In this document: positions 1-7,577 of the stretch, in pieces
Position numbering within the stretch: the first letter of the stretch is position 1
Layout of the letters: every line of letters begins with the position of its first letter
Assembly: GCA_004297865.1 (NCBI GenBank)
Contig: SCSO01000432.1
Coordinates: 1-9,624, forward strand
Direction of reading: 5' to 3'
DNA: 9,624 bases
Origin: Legionella sp.
GTDB lineage: Bacteria > Pseudomonadota > Gammaproteobacteria > Legionellales > Legionellaceae
The notes under the pieces: generated by a model
Seen by the model: only the letters and a program-made list of their open reading frames with translations
What the model was told of the DNA's origin: nothing
Database searches by the model: none
Position numbers and translations under genes: made by a program

Positions 1-1470
1 AATAAGGTTAAGTACTAGCGCAATATTGGCTATCACGCCAAAGAAACGATAGTAAACTAACATCAATATTAGAATTAAACCCATACCGACTTCTAAAGAG
101 ATCACGCCGCGTTTAATGTTTTCTTTACCCAAAGAAGGACCTACTGTACGTTCCTCAATAGGATAAATCGCTGCGGGTAATGCTCCTGCACGCAATAATA
201 AAGCCAAATTACTTGCTTCTTTATTATCAGTTAAACCAGTGATCTGGAAATTATTACCTAAAGCACTTTGAATCACGGGCGCACTAATGACTCGTTCTTC
301 ACGATGAGTCACCCGCTTTTCTACTCCATTGATGGTTTGTATAGAATTTTTAGTCTCTACATACACAATGGCCATACGTTTGCCAATGTTCTCACGAGTT
401 ACTTTCGTGAATAAACTCTCGCCTCCGCCACCCAGTTGAATCTGTACAGCTGGCGTTGCCGTTTGTTGGTCAAAACTAGAGACCGCTGAAGTAATGGAAT
501 CCCCGCTTAAAACCACTTGTCGTTTTAATAAAATGGGCTGTCCATCCATCATGTACAATTTGTCGCTGACAGGAACGGAACCGGTTTGTTTAGCAATTTG
601 CGGATCATTGTCTTGATCCACTAAATAAAATTGTAAAGTGGCAGTGCCTCCGAGAATCTGTTTAGCGCGGGCCGCATCTTGAATTCCCGGCAAATCTACT
701 GCAACACGGGTTGCACCTTGTTGCTGCACTATCGCTTCACCTACACCTAACTCGTTAACGCGATTACGTAAAATACTCATGGTTTGTTCTATAGTATTTT
801 GTCGTATGGAGTTAAGTTCTGCAGGAGATAAAGTACCAATGACGGTATTATCGAGTTTACCTTTCACAAAGGTCACACCAGAGATTTTTTGTTTCAATTC
901 TTCTAAGGCTTTTTCCATGGATTGCTCATCACGGAACTTCAGATTAATCCCTTTATCAGCCACATAACGAATACCCGAATAACGAATGCCGACTTCTCGC
1001 AATTCCTGGCCAATGTTTTTCATAATGCCTTCATACCGACGGCTTATCACACTTTCCACATCGACTTCTAAAAGGAAATGCACGCCTCCTCTAAGGTCTA
1101 AACCTTGCTTCATAGGTTTTGCATTGATCACTTCCAACCAATGAGGCGTAGAAGGAGCCAAATTCAAAGCTACGGTATATTGATTACCTAAACTGTTTTT
1201 AATGACATCTCGAGCTAATAATTGCGCATCAGTGGACTTAAAAATGACCTCAATTCCTTCTTTTTCCATGATGACTGAGCTGTATTCCAATTTCTCTTTT
1301 TGGAGGATAGCTTCTACTTGACTCATTAACTCTTTTTTATCGACGGAAGTCTGTGATGAAATTTGTACTACAGGATTTTCCGTGTACAGATTAGGTATGG
1401 CATAGATAAACCCCACGATGGCCACAATGACCAACAAGAGGTTTTTCCATAGAGGATATTTATTCTGCAT
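1..1470 (-). CDS. secD: Protein translocase subunit SecD (3' end lies outside the window)
   Basis: SecD is the inner-membrane subunit that, with SecF and YajC, uses the proton motive force to help pull exported proteins out of the SecYEG channel. The frame opens at an ATG (1468-1470) and stays open for 490 codons to the window edge, compared with about 615 residues in E. coli, so roughly the last 125 residues are missing. Visible landmarks are an N-terminal membrane segment (about residues 8-26), the P1 motif GLDLRGG at residues 123-129, MSILRNRVNELGV, the LPGIQDAARAKQILG stretch, and then NLALLLRAGALPA and EERTVGPSLG. These lead into membrane segments ending YYRFFGVIANIALVLNLI at the edge. 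A GAGGG ribosome binding site lies about 10 bases before the ATG. The gap to yajC is 21 bases, so the two are surely co-transcribed. No frameshift was seen. secF would be expected just beyond the left edge. Confidence 0.97.
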   Translation of the reverse strand, partial: MQNKYPLWKNLLLVIVAIVGFIYAIPNLYTENPVVQISSQTSVDKKELMSQVEAILQKEKLEYSSVIMEKEGIEVIFKSTDAQLLARDVIKNSLGNQYTVALNLAPSTPHWLEVINAKPMKQGLDLRGGVHFLLEVDVESVISRRYEGIMKNIGQELREVGIRYSGIRYVADKGINLKFRDEQSMEKALEELKQKISGVTFVKGKLDNTVIGTLSPAELNSIRQNTIEQTMSILRNRVNELGVGEAIVQQQGATRVAVDLPGIQDAARAKQILGGTATLQFYLVDQDNDPQIAKQTGSVPVSDKLYMMDGQPILLKRQVVLSGDSITSAVSSFDQQTATPAVQIQLGGGGESLFTKVTRENIGKRMAIVYVETKNSIQTINGVEKRVTHREERVISAPVIQSALGNNFQITGLTDNKEASNLALLLRAGALPAAIYPIEERTVGPSLGKENIKRGVISLEVGMGLILILMLVYYRFFGVIANIALVLNLI

Positions 1471-1491
1471 GTCCGTTTCCCTCGGTAAGAC

Positions 1492-1827
1492 TTAAAGAGA
1501 TTTTAAAGTGCCTTTAGGCAATACTGTAATAACCGCACCTTTTTGTAGGGTTATTTCCATCCCTTCTGCAGGGCTCACTTTGATGTATTGATCATCAAGA
1601 TTGACTACTTTAGCCAACATGCCACCCGAAGTGACGATTTCGTCTCCTTTTTTCAAACGGCTTAACAGCTCACGATGTTCTTTTGCTTTTTTATTTTGTG
1701 GTCTAATCAGCATGAAATAGAACAATACGAAGATAGCCGCAATCATAATGAGTGAAAAAGTTCCATCCCCTTGGCCTGTTGGAGCGGTACCGATCGCCGC
1801 ATAAGCATCACTGATAAAAAAACTCAT
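1492..1827 (-). CDS. yajC: Sec translocon accessory protein YajC
   Basis: YajC is a small single-span inner-membrane protein that associates with SecDF. The product is 111 residues, the usual length. It begins with a short periplasmic N-terminus (MSFFISDAYA), followed after a Gly-rich stretch by one membrane helix (about residues 25-42, FSLIMIAAIFVLFYFMLI). Next comes the family signature RPQNKKAKEH and a cytoplasmic SH3-like domain containing LKKGDEIVTSGGMLAKV. The start is fixed by a strong GAGGAG ribosome binding site about 7 bases upstream of the ATG. It sits between the tgt-like gene (about 100 bp upstream) and secD (21 bp downstream), the standard gammaproteobacterial order. The 100-bp upstream gap contains a plausible promoter, so yajC-secD may be transcribed partly independently of queA. 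Confidence 0.96.
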   Translation of the reverse strand: MSFFISDAYAAIGTAPTGQGDGTFSLIMIAAIFVLFYFMLIRPQNKKAKEHRELLSRLKKGDEIVTSGGMLAKVVNLDDQYIKVSPAEGMEITLQKGAVITVLPKGTLKSL

Positions 1828-1880
1828 AAAATCTCCTCAAAATAGGCTCTTAATTGAATGCATACTTCTTAGCAGCGGAC

Positions 1881-1909
1881 ATCATATAGCGAATTTTGCG
1901 GAAGGTAAA
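1881..1909 (-). promoter_or_regulatory. Putative sigma70 promoter for yajC-secD
   Basis: Read on the minus strand, a -35-like TTTACC (1904-1909) and a -10-like TATGAT (1881-1886; five of six consensus bases) are separated by 17 bases. They sit in the 100-bp gap upstream of yajC and would give a leader of about 47 bases. This is a motif match only. The gap is much longer than the other gaps in the cluster (18 and 21 bases), which makes an internal promoter reasonable. No intrinsic terminator for the upstream gene was seen in the gap. Confidence 0.4.
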
Positions 1910-1928
1910 TGAATAGGAGCACCTTTCC

Positions 1929-2747
1929 CTAGGATTTCACTCGTTTTACTATTTGGGAAATATTGTGTTGGATCAAAAAGCGTTGACATAACAAGGGCGT
2001 TTGTCCCAATAAATGATGCAAATAGGCTTGGGTGAAACGTTGGGTACAAGTAGGACAGGAGCAGGCTTCGTCTAAAAGGTCAAAACACAACGCATATTGA
2101 GGGTCTTGCAAATCAATGAGACCTTGCGCTGCGTACATGCGACCATTTAAAGCATCCTCAGCGGGAAGATTCGACTCGAGGAATACATTTTTTTCTTGGG
2201 CTAATTCAATTATAGAATCCATAGGGGCATTGATAATATAACGTGGAACCTCTGCCCATTGGGCAAAACGTTGATAAAACTGCTCACTTAAGATGGCACT
2301 GTCTACTACAAAATAAACGCCAAAAGGCGACGTAGGTTTAGCACGCTCAGCCTCATCTACCGGGATAAAAGTAAGAATCGATTCAGGCCAATCTGCTTCT
2401 AAGCCTTTGGGTAAAAGGATCATATCGGGGTTTAAATGACACAGTAAAGCAATCAATTCAGAAGAGTTGAACTTCATTTTAGAGCCATCGTAAGGAGAAA
2501 CAATGGTATAAATTCCTTCTTTATTCCTTGCTAAATTGCTAGCATTTAACACCAAACGTCCGGGCCAGGCTAAGTATTTTTTGCAATCAGCGATTCTCAT
2601 CAATATTGAATAACCAGGCTTTAGTAATAGATCTTCGAGCGTATAAGCTAGGGTTTCTATCCCCACTTCCTGCCAATTTGCGGTAGTTAGACTAGAACCT
2701 GCTTCACTGCTGATCATAGGTATAAAAGAATGGCTAGTAGTCCACAT
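1929..2747 (-). CDS. Degenerate tRNA-guanine transglycosylase (TGT)-like protein in the canonical tgt position; probable pseudoenzyme
   Basis: The product is 272 residues from the ATG at 2745-2747, chosen because CAGGA lies about 8 bases upstream; a TTG six codons earlier has no such support. By hand alignment to E. coli Tgt (about 375 residues), the C-terminal part is clearly TGT-like. CSCPTC (Cys 229, 231, 234), AYLHHL and a histidine at 261 in QHN reproduce the zinc site CxCxxC...H. ALNGRMYAAQG matches ARNGHLFVTDG, and PRYIINA matches PRYLMGV. The N-terminal half keeps weaker landmarks (LLLKPG, AWPGRLVL, SPYDG). The catalytic region is eroded: TDSGGFQ reads LNASNLA, FDECTPY is absent, GIIQG and GGLAVGE have no counterpart, and FDCVMP reads LESNLP. 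Normal Tgt swaps guanine for preQ1 in tRNA; this protein probably cannot. The frame is intact, 18 bases after queA, so it is likely translated. Possible roles are a non-catalytic TGT partner or an RNA-binding protein; a decaying gene is the alternative. Confidence 0.8.
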   Translation of the reverse strand: MWTTSHSFIPMISSEAGSSLTTANWQEVGIETLAYTLEDLLLKPGYSILMRIADCKKYLAWPGRLVLNASNLARNKEGIYTIVSPYDGSKMKFNSSELIALLCHLNPDMILLPKGLEADWPESILTFIPVDEAERAKPTSPFGVYFVVDSAILSEQFYQRFAQWAEVPRYIINAPMDSIIELAQEKNVFLESNLPAEDALNGRMYAAQGLIDLQDPQYALCFDLLDEACSCPTCTQRFTQAYLHHLLGQTPLLCQRFLIQHNISQIVKRVKS

Positions 2748-2765
2748 ACGGTTGTCCTGTTTCAA

Positions 2766-3779
2766 TTATAATAGCAAGCTGGTATCGCCATAACTGAAGA
2801 AACGATACTTTTTATTGATGGCCTCTTGATATAAATTCATGGCTTCTTGGTGACCAATAAAAGCGGATACTAACATGAGCAACGTGGATTCCGGCAAATG
2901 AAAATTAGTCATCAAGCCATCGCAGATTTTAAATTGATATCCTGGATAGATGAAAATATCGGTATCCCGACTGCAAGCCTGTAGTTGACCAGCAACCGCT
3001 GCACTTTCTAGACTGCGTAAAGATGTGGTTCCCACTGCAATGACACGTTTTCCCGCAGCTTTAGTTGCTTGCACCGCTGCGCAGAGTTCTGGGCTGATAG
3101 TAAAACGCTCCGAGTGCATTTTGTGTTCGGTAATTTTATCGCTACGTACTGGCTTAAAAGTCCCCGCGCCTACATGTAAGGTGATGTAAGCGATATTCAC
3201 TCCTTTAGACTTTAAACGGGCCAAAACAGTATCATCGAAATGCAAACCGGCAGTAGGTGCTGCCACGGAACCAGCGTATTTGGCATAAATAGTTTGATAG
3301 CGATCTTCGTCTAATAATTCATCGGAACGGGTAATATAAGGTGGCAAAGGCATGTGGCCGAGACCATCGAGCAAGCTTAGTACTTCAGCACTGGCTTTAC
3401 AAATGAATAGGTCATCATCTCGACCTAAAATTTCTAATCGTTGTCCTTTCTCGAGCTGGATGATCCCCCCAGCTTTTAATGCTTTACTCGCTTTGATGTG
3501 GGCTAGGAAAGTGAATTCACCAGTAATTCTTTCGACTAAAAGTTCAACCTTACCCCCGGTAGTTTTTTGACCGTATAGGCGCGCGGGAATCACTTTGGAG
3601 TCATTCATGACTAATAAATCACCAGGATTTAAAAAGTCAGCGATATCTCTAAATTGATGATGCCCATACTCTCCCTGTTGACGATTGTAGGTGAGTAAGC
3701 GGGAATCACTGCGTTGGGCTAGAGGGAACTGCGCGATTAATTCGGGAGGCAGATCAAAGTAAAAATCTTGTCTATTCAT
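2766..3779 (-). CDS. queA: S-adenosylmethionine:tRNA ribosyltransferase-isomerase QueA
   Basis: QueA transfers and isomerises the ribose of SAM onto 7-aminomethyl-7-deazaguanine (preQ1) already present at the wobble position of tRNA, giving epoxyqueuosine; it acts in the cytoplasm. The product is 337 residues, slightly shorter than E. coli QueA (356) because the tail after FFSYGD is short. Family motifs are VMNDSKVIPARL (57-68), GHMPLPPYI, VAAPTAGLHFD (172-182), LHVGAGTFKPV (201 on), VGTTSLRSLES (249-259), IFIYPGYQFK and TNFHLPESTLLMLVSAF. The start is the ATG at 3777-3779 (MNRQDFYFDLPPEL), preceded by CAGG about 8 bases upstream and aligning with the E. coli N-terminus. The frame stays open 42 codons further upstream, but that stretch has no homology and contains the promoter. 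queA heads the cluster and is followed 18 bases later by the tgt-like gene. Confidence 0.97.
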   Translation of the reverse strand: MNRQDFYFDLPPELIAQFPLAQRSDSRLLTYNRQQGEYGHHQFRDIADFLNPGDLLVMNDSKVIPARLYGQKTTGGKVELLVERITGEFTFLAHIKASKALKAGGIIQLEKGQRLEILGRDDDLFICKASAEVLSLLDGLGHMPLPPYITRSDELLDEDRYQTIYAKYAGSVAAPTAGLHFDDTVLARLKSKGVNIAYITLHVGAGTFKPVRSDKITEHKMHSERFTISPELCAAVQATKAAGKRVIAVGTTSLRSLESAAVAGQLQACSRDTDIFIYPGYQFKICDGLMTNFHLPESTLLMLVSAFIGHQEAMNLYQEAINKKYRFFSYGDTSLLL

Positions 3780-3806
3780 GAAACAACCTGAAACTAAATT
3801 GGGTGT

Positions 3807-3834
3807 ATTATACACGCAAATGGGCGTGTAACAA
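3807..3834 (-). promoter_or_regulatory. Sigma70-type promoter of queA
   Basis: On the minus strand a consensus -10 TATAAT (3807-3812) lies 16 bases downstream of TTGTTA (3829-3834; four of six -35 bases). Transcription would start near 3800, giving a leader of about 20 bases that includes the queA ribosome binding site. It is the best promoter match seen upstream of the queA cluster. An inverted repeat exactly overlaps its spacer. Confidence 0.6.
3811..3830. promoter_or_regulatory. Operator-like inverted repeat within the queA promoter
   Basis: A perfect 7-bp inverted repeat, TACACGC-N6-GCGTGTA (3811-3817 and 3824-3830), fills the space between the queA -10 and -35 and shares two bases with each box. 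The position and 20-bp size fit a binding site for a dimeric repressor. I do not recognise the regulator. The dyad could also arise by chance. Confidence 0.35.
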
Positions 3835-3917
3835 ATTGGATCAAGAATTTCTATTGCTGCTCGGGCTCGTCCATGAGGGCTTCGGGCACGAAAAAAGGGT
3901 TTCAATACAATCTCTCG

Positions 3918-4032
3918 GCAATGGGGTTTAGCCTAGGGTTGTTTTAAAACGTTTGCGCGCAGGGATGCGCGCAACCGAGCCGCAGGGATGGTTTCGGCGT
4001 TTTTAAAACAACCCTAGGCTAAACTCCATTGC
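3918..4032. repeat. 115-bp palindromic element (MITE/REP-like) between queA and mfd
   Basis: Two 32-base arms (3918-3949 and 4001-4032) are inverted copies with one mismatch (GGGG against GGAG near the outer end). Both contain TTTAGCCTAGGGTTGTTTTA. The 51-bp centre is richer in G+C than its flanks and contains a second perfect hairpin, TTGCGCGC-agggat-GCGCGCAA (3953-3974), plus a directly repeated decamer CGCAGGGATG (3958-3967 and 3981-3990). Flanking bases CTCTCGG (3912-3918) and CTTTCGT (4032-4038) might be a decayed target duplication, but the match is imperfect. No coding capacity was seen. Lying between two divergent promoters, it is unlikely to be a terminator for either gene; a non-autonomous mobile or REP-type repeat is the best reading. 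The 80 bases to its left, up to the queA -35, contain no gene or motif I can support. Confidence 0.75.
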
Positions 4033-4056
4033 TTTCGTCAGGGCAAAGCGTATAAT
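4029..4056 (+). promoter_or_regulatory. Putative sigma70 promoter of mfd
   Basis: A perfect -10 TATAAT (4051-4056) lies 16 bases after TTGCTT (4029-4034; three of six -35 bases). Transcription would start near 4063 and give a leader of about 26 bases. The -35 lies mostly within the outer end of the palindromic element's right arm. The -10 is convincing, the -35 is weak. Confidence 0.5.
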
Positions 4057-4088
4057 TCTTCCCTTTTCTTTAGTAATTGTACACAGCC

Positions 4089-7000
4089 ATGGCTAGCACC
4101 ACTCTGCTCTACCAACCTACCCAAAACAAACAAATTTGGGGACAACTACACGGCGCAAGCTTAGCTTTAGCCCTAGCGGAGTATTGCCAAAAAACCAAAG
4201 GGGTGAAAGTGCTTATCGCTCAGGACAATCTGAGTGCTAGCCAATTACAAAATGAATTACAGTTTTTTCTCGATCCCAATGCAACAACACAAGAATTATT
4301 ATTCTTTCCCGATTGGGAAACCTTACCCTACGATCAATTTTCACCCCACCAAGACATTATTTCTGAACGGCTCTATACCTTAAGTCGTTTGCAGCAAGTG
4401 ACCAATGCCATTGTCATTACCTCTGCTAGTACCTTAATGCACAAACTCTGCCCCCCAGAGTTTTTAAACCAATACGCATTAATGCTTAAAACCGGACAAA
4501 AATTAGATCTCGAGACCTTTCGAAATCAGTTACAGCAATCCGGTTACAACTGCGTGAATAAAGTGCTTGAGCACGGGGAATATGCGTTGCGTGGCTCCAT
4601 TATTGACGTCTATCCCATGGGGAGTGGTTTACCTTTTCGTATTGAATTATTTGATGATGAAATCGAAAGCTTGCGCCAGTTTGATACTGAAACCCAGCGA
4701 ACTATTGATAAAATTACGGAAATCAATGTGCTTCCCGCGCGTGAATTTCCTTTAAATGAACAAAGCCAATTGCTCTTCAGGCGTTCCTTTAGAGAGCTCT
4801 TCCCAGTTAATCCCAGTCAATGTCCCATTTATGAAGCCGTCAGTGCTGGGCAATTTCCTTCAGGAATAGAATATTATCTTCCCTTGTTTTTTGAAAAAAC
4901 TGTGACCTTTTTCGATTACCTTCCCGAAGATGCCAAAATCTGTTTAGTTGAAGAAATCCAACAGAATGCAGAGCAATTTTGGTTAGAGTTGAACCAACGT
5001 TACGAACAACGCTCTTATGATATCAGTCGTCCTATTTTAAAACCGCAGTATTGCTTTATTAATCCCATCGAATTACTCACGCATGCCAATCGTTATGAGC
5101 AATTGCGTGTCTTTCATCAGCCTTCGAGTAAAAAAGGGGCTAAGAATTTTGCTATTAATCAAGCACCAGAATTACCCATTGATCGTAAGTCAGCAGAGCC
5201 TTTAACGCTTTTACGCGAGTATTGTGCAGCCGATCCATCACGACGTTATTTATTGATTGTAGAAAGTGCCGGTCGTCGTGAAGTGTTACTCGATTTGTTG
5301 AAACCCAGTGGTGTTACGCCTAAAGTCCAAAGCAATTGGCAAAGTTTTCTGCAAGATTCTGCACCAATTAATATCACCACCGGCCCTTTACTTGCGGGTG
5401 CCGAATTAACTGAAACCGCTATTTCTCTAATCGTCGAAGCGCAATTATTTGGCGAACAAAGTATTCCGCAACGACGTAGTACGCAAAAAACCATAGATCC
5501 CGATTTGATCATCCGTGATATGGCAGAATTACGTGTGGGCGCGCCCGTAGTGCATTTACAATTTGGTGTAGGTCGCTACCAAGGGATGCAATACATAGAA
5601 TCCAATGGTACTGCCGGTGAATTTTTAGTTCTGACTTATGCAGGTGATGATAAAATTTACGTGCCCGTCCATGCCCTGCATATGATCAGCCGTTACACCG
5701 GGGTAGACAGTGAACATGCTCCTTTACATCGCCTCGGTTCAGACCAATGGCAAAAGGAAAAGAAAAAAGCTGCGGAAAAAATTCATGACGTGGCCATTGA
5801 GTTACTTGATTTGTACGCCAAACGAGAAGCACAACCTGGGCACCAATACAATTTCGAACAAAGCGACTACATTAAATTTGCTAGTGGTTTTCCTTTTACG
5901 GAAACCACTGATCAATTGCTAGCCATCGAACAAATTATTAAGGACATGCAATCTCCTCGCCCCATGGATCGATTAATATGTGGTGACGTGGGTTTTGGTA
6001 AAACTGAAGTGGCTATGCGTGCAGCCTTTGTCGCGGTACAAAATGGCAAACAAGTCTGTGTCTTAGTACCCACTACTTTATTAGCCGGGCAGCATTTTGA
6101 ATCTTTTAGAGATCGTTTTGCGGATTTTCCAGTCAATATTGAATTGCTGTCACGTTTTCGTAGCGGTAAAGAAGCTGAGGGGGTTTTGGCTACTTTAAAA
6201 TCGGGCAAAACAGATATTGTCATCGGTACCCATAAATTATTTCAAAGCGACATCACTTTTAAAAATTTAGGCTTATTAATTATCGACGAAGAACATCGCT
6301 TTGGGGTAAAACAAAAAGAACACATTAAAGCAATGCGCACACATGTGGATATTTTGTCCATGACGGCTACCCCGATTCCACGAACTTTAAACATGGCTAT
6401 GGCCGGTATTCGTGATATTTCTTTAATCGCCACACCGCCAGCAAAACGATTAGCCATCAAAACCTTTTGGCAAGAAAAAAATGATTCAGCTGCCCGCGAA
6501 GCAATTTTGCGAGAAATTTTACGAGGGGGCCAAGTCTTTTTTGTGCATAACAATGTGCAAACCATTGATCGGGTTGCTCAAGATCTACAAACTCTCGTTC
6601 CTGAAGCTAAAATTCGCAGTGCTCATGGGCAAATGCGCGAACGCGAATTAGAACGCATCATGTCAGACTTCTATCATCATCGTTTTAATGTATTAGTTTG
6701 TACCACGATCATTGAAACGGGCATTGACATTCCCACAGCGAATACCATTATTATTGACCGAGCCGATAAATTTGGTTTAGCCCAATTACATCAACTTCGT
6801 GGTCGGGTTGGCCGTTCGCACCACCAAGCTTATGCTTATTTGCTCACACCTGATGAAAAATTATTGACTAGCGATGCGGTGAAACGTTTGGAAGCTATCG
6901 TCTCTTTAGAAGATTTAGGTGCTGGTTTTACTTTAGCTACTCATGATTTAGAAATTCGGGGTGCAGGTGAATTATTAGGTGAAGAACAAAGCGGTAATAT

Positions 7001-7535
7001 GCATGCCATTGGCTTTAATTTATTCATGGAAATGTTGGACCGTGCTGTAAATGATTTAAAAGCTGGCAAAATCCCTGAACTCTCGGCGCCAATGTATCAA
7101 GGTCCGGAAATCGATTTGCGCATAAGCGCCATTATTCCTGATGATTATATTGGTGATATCCATAATCGTTTGATTATGTATAAACGGATTTCTAATGCGA
7201 AAACCATTGAGCAGATGCATGAATTACAGATTGAGATGATCGATCGTTTTGGATTGTTGCCGCCGCAAGTAAAACATTTGTTGTTGGTTACGGAATTAAA
7301 ATTAAAGGCTCAGCAATTAGGCATTTTAAAAATCAGTGCGGGTGCGCAACAAGGTAAAATTGAGTTTAGTGAAGAGCCTAAGATTGATCCAGGCGTATTG
7401 ATTAGCTTGATACAAGTGCATGCACAACGCTATCAGATGGAAGGTCCGCAGCGTTTGCGTTTTAATATTGATGCGACGTCTATTGAGGATAGGATATTTG
7501 AAATTAGTAATTTGTTGGTGAAGTTGGCGGGTTAA
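4089..7535 (+). CDS. mfd: Transcription-repair coupling factor Mfd
   Basis: Mfd is a DNA translocase that recognises RNA polymerase stalled at a lesion, pushes it off and recruits UvrA for nucleotide excision repair. The product is 1148 residues, the same as E. coli Mfd, and complete. The N-terminal UvrB-like module is present (DWETLPYDQFSPHQDIISERL, LEHGEYALRGSIIDVYPMG), without ATPase motifs as usual. The RNA polymerase-interacting domain starts near residue 481 (LRVGAPVVHLQFGVGRY). The RecG-like translocase has Walker A GDVGFGKT (632-639), DEEH (733-736), the SMTATPIPRTLNMAM motif, TTIIETGIDIPTAN (872 on) and RGRVGRSHHQAY (904 on). The C-terminal regulatory domain follows (LPPQVKHLLLVTELKLKAQQLGI). 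I start it at the ATG at 4089; a TTG four codons earlier is also in frame. Neither has a clear Shine-Dalgarno sequence. The gene stands alone, divergent from queA and convergent with the acyl-CoA ligase. Confidence 0.97.
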   Translation: MASTTLLYQPTQNKQIWGQLHGASLALALAEYCQKTKGVKVLIAQDNLSASQLQNELQFFLDPNATTQELLFFPDWETLPYDQFSPHQDIISERLYTLSRLQQVTNAIVITSASTLMHKLCPPEFLNQYALMLKTGQKLDLETFRNQLQQSGYNCVNKVLEHGEYALRGSIIDVYPMGSGLPFRIELFDDEIESLRQFDTETQRTIDKITEINVLPAREFPLNEQSQLLFRRSFRELFPVNPSQCPIYEAVSAGQFPSGIEYYLPLFFEKTVTFFDYLPEDAKICLVEEIQQNAEQFWLELNQRYEQRSYDISRPILKPQYCFINPIELLTHANRYEQLRVFHQPSSKKGAKNFAINQAPELPIDRKSAEPLTLLREYCAADPSRRYLLIVESAGRREVLLDLLKPSGVTPKVQSNWQSFLQDSAPINITTGPLLAGAELTETAISLIVEAQLFGEQSIPQRRSTQKTIDPDLIIRDMAELRVGAPVVHLQFGVGRYQGMQYIESNGTAGEFLVLTYAGDDKIYVPVHALHMISRYTGVDSEHAPLHRLGSDQWQKEKKKAAEKIHDVAIELLDLYAKREAQPGHQYNFEQSDYIKFASGFPFTETTDQLLAIEQIIKDMQSPRPMDRLICGDVGFGKTEVAMRAAFVAVQNGKQVCVLVPTTLLAGQHFESFRDRFADFPVNIELLSRFRSGKEAEGVLATLKSGKTDIVIGTHKLFQSDITFKNLGLLIIDEEHRFGVKQKEHIKAMRTHVDILSMTATPIPRTLNMAMAGIRDISLIATPPAKRLAIKTFWQEKNDSAAREAILREILRGGQVFFVHNNVQTIDRVAQDLQTLVPEAKIRSAHGQMRERELERIMSDFYHHRFNVLVCTTIIETGIDIPTANTIIIDRADKFGLAQLHQLRGRVGRSHHQAYAYLLTPDEKLLTSDAVKRLEAIVSLEDLGAGFTLATHDLEIRGAGELLGEEQSGNMHAIGFNLFMEMLDRAVNDLKAGKIPELSAPMYQGPEIDLRISAIIPDDYIGDIHNRLIMYKRISNAKTIEQMHELQIEMIDRFGLLPPQVKHLLLVTELKLKAQQLGILKISAGAQQGKIEFSEEPKIDPGVLISLIQVHAQRYQMEGPQRLRFNIDATSIEDRIFEISNLLVKLAG

Positions 7536-7577
7536 AATCGTTTGTGTTGAATTTTGTGATACCCACAGTACCTTTGC

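Noticed and set aside
779..967. Small plus-strand open frame inside secD
   Set aside because: It is antisense to strongly conserved SecD coding sequence and has no recognisable product.
2748..2765. TTG start six codons upstream for the tgt-like gene
   Set aside because: The ATG at 2747 has CAGGA at suitable spacing. The TTG would place the ribosome binding site inside the coding region and directly abuts the queA stop.
3780..3806. preQ1 riboswitch upstream of queA
   Set aside because: The leader predicted from the promoter is only about 20 bases, mostly ribosome binding site, and shows no pseudoknot-forming sequence.
3845..3900. GC-rich stretch with GGGCTCG/GGGCTTCGGGC left of the palindromic element
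   Set aside because: Partial internal similarity only. No stable hairpin or repeat boundary could be defined by eye.
3780..3905. In-frame 42-codon extension upstream of queA
   Set aside because: It contains the queA promoter and dyad, has no similarity to QueA N-termini, and the ATG at 3779 has a ribosome binding site and aligns with E. coli QueA.
5246..6565. Several minus-strand open frames inside mfd
   Set aside because: These are frame shadows of the well-conserved mfd reading frame, without family similarity or ribosome binding sites that I could see.
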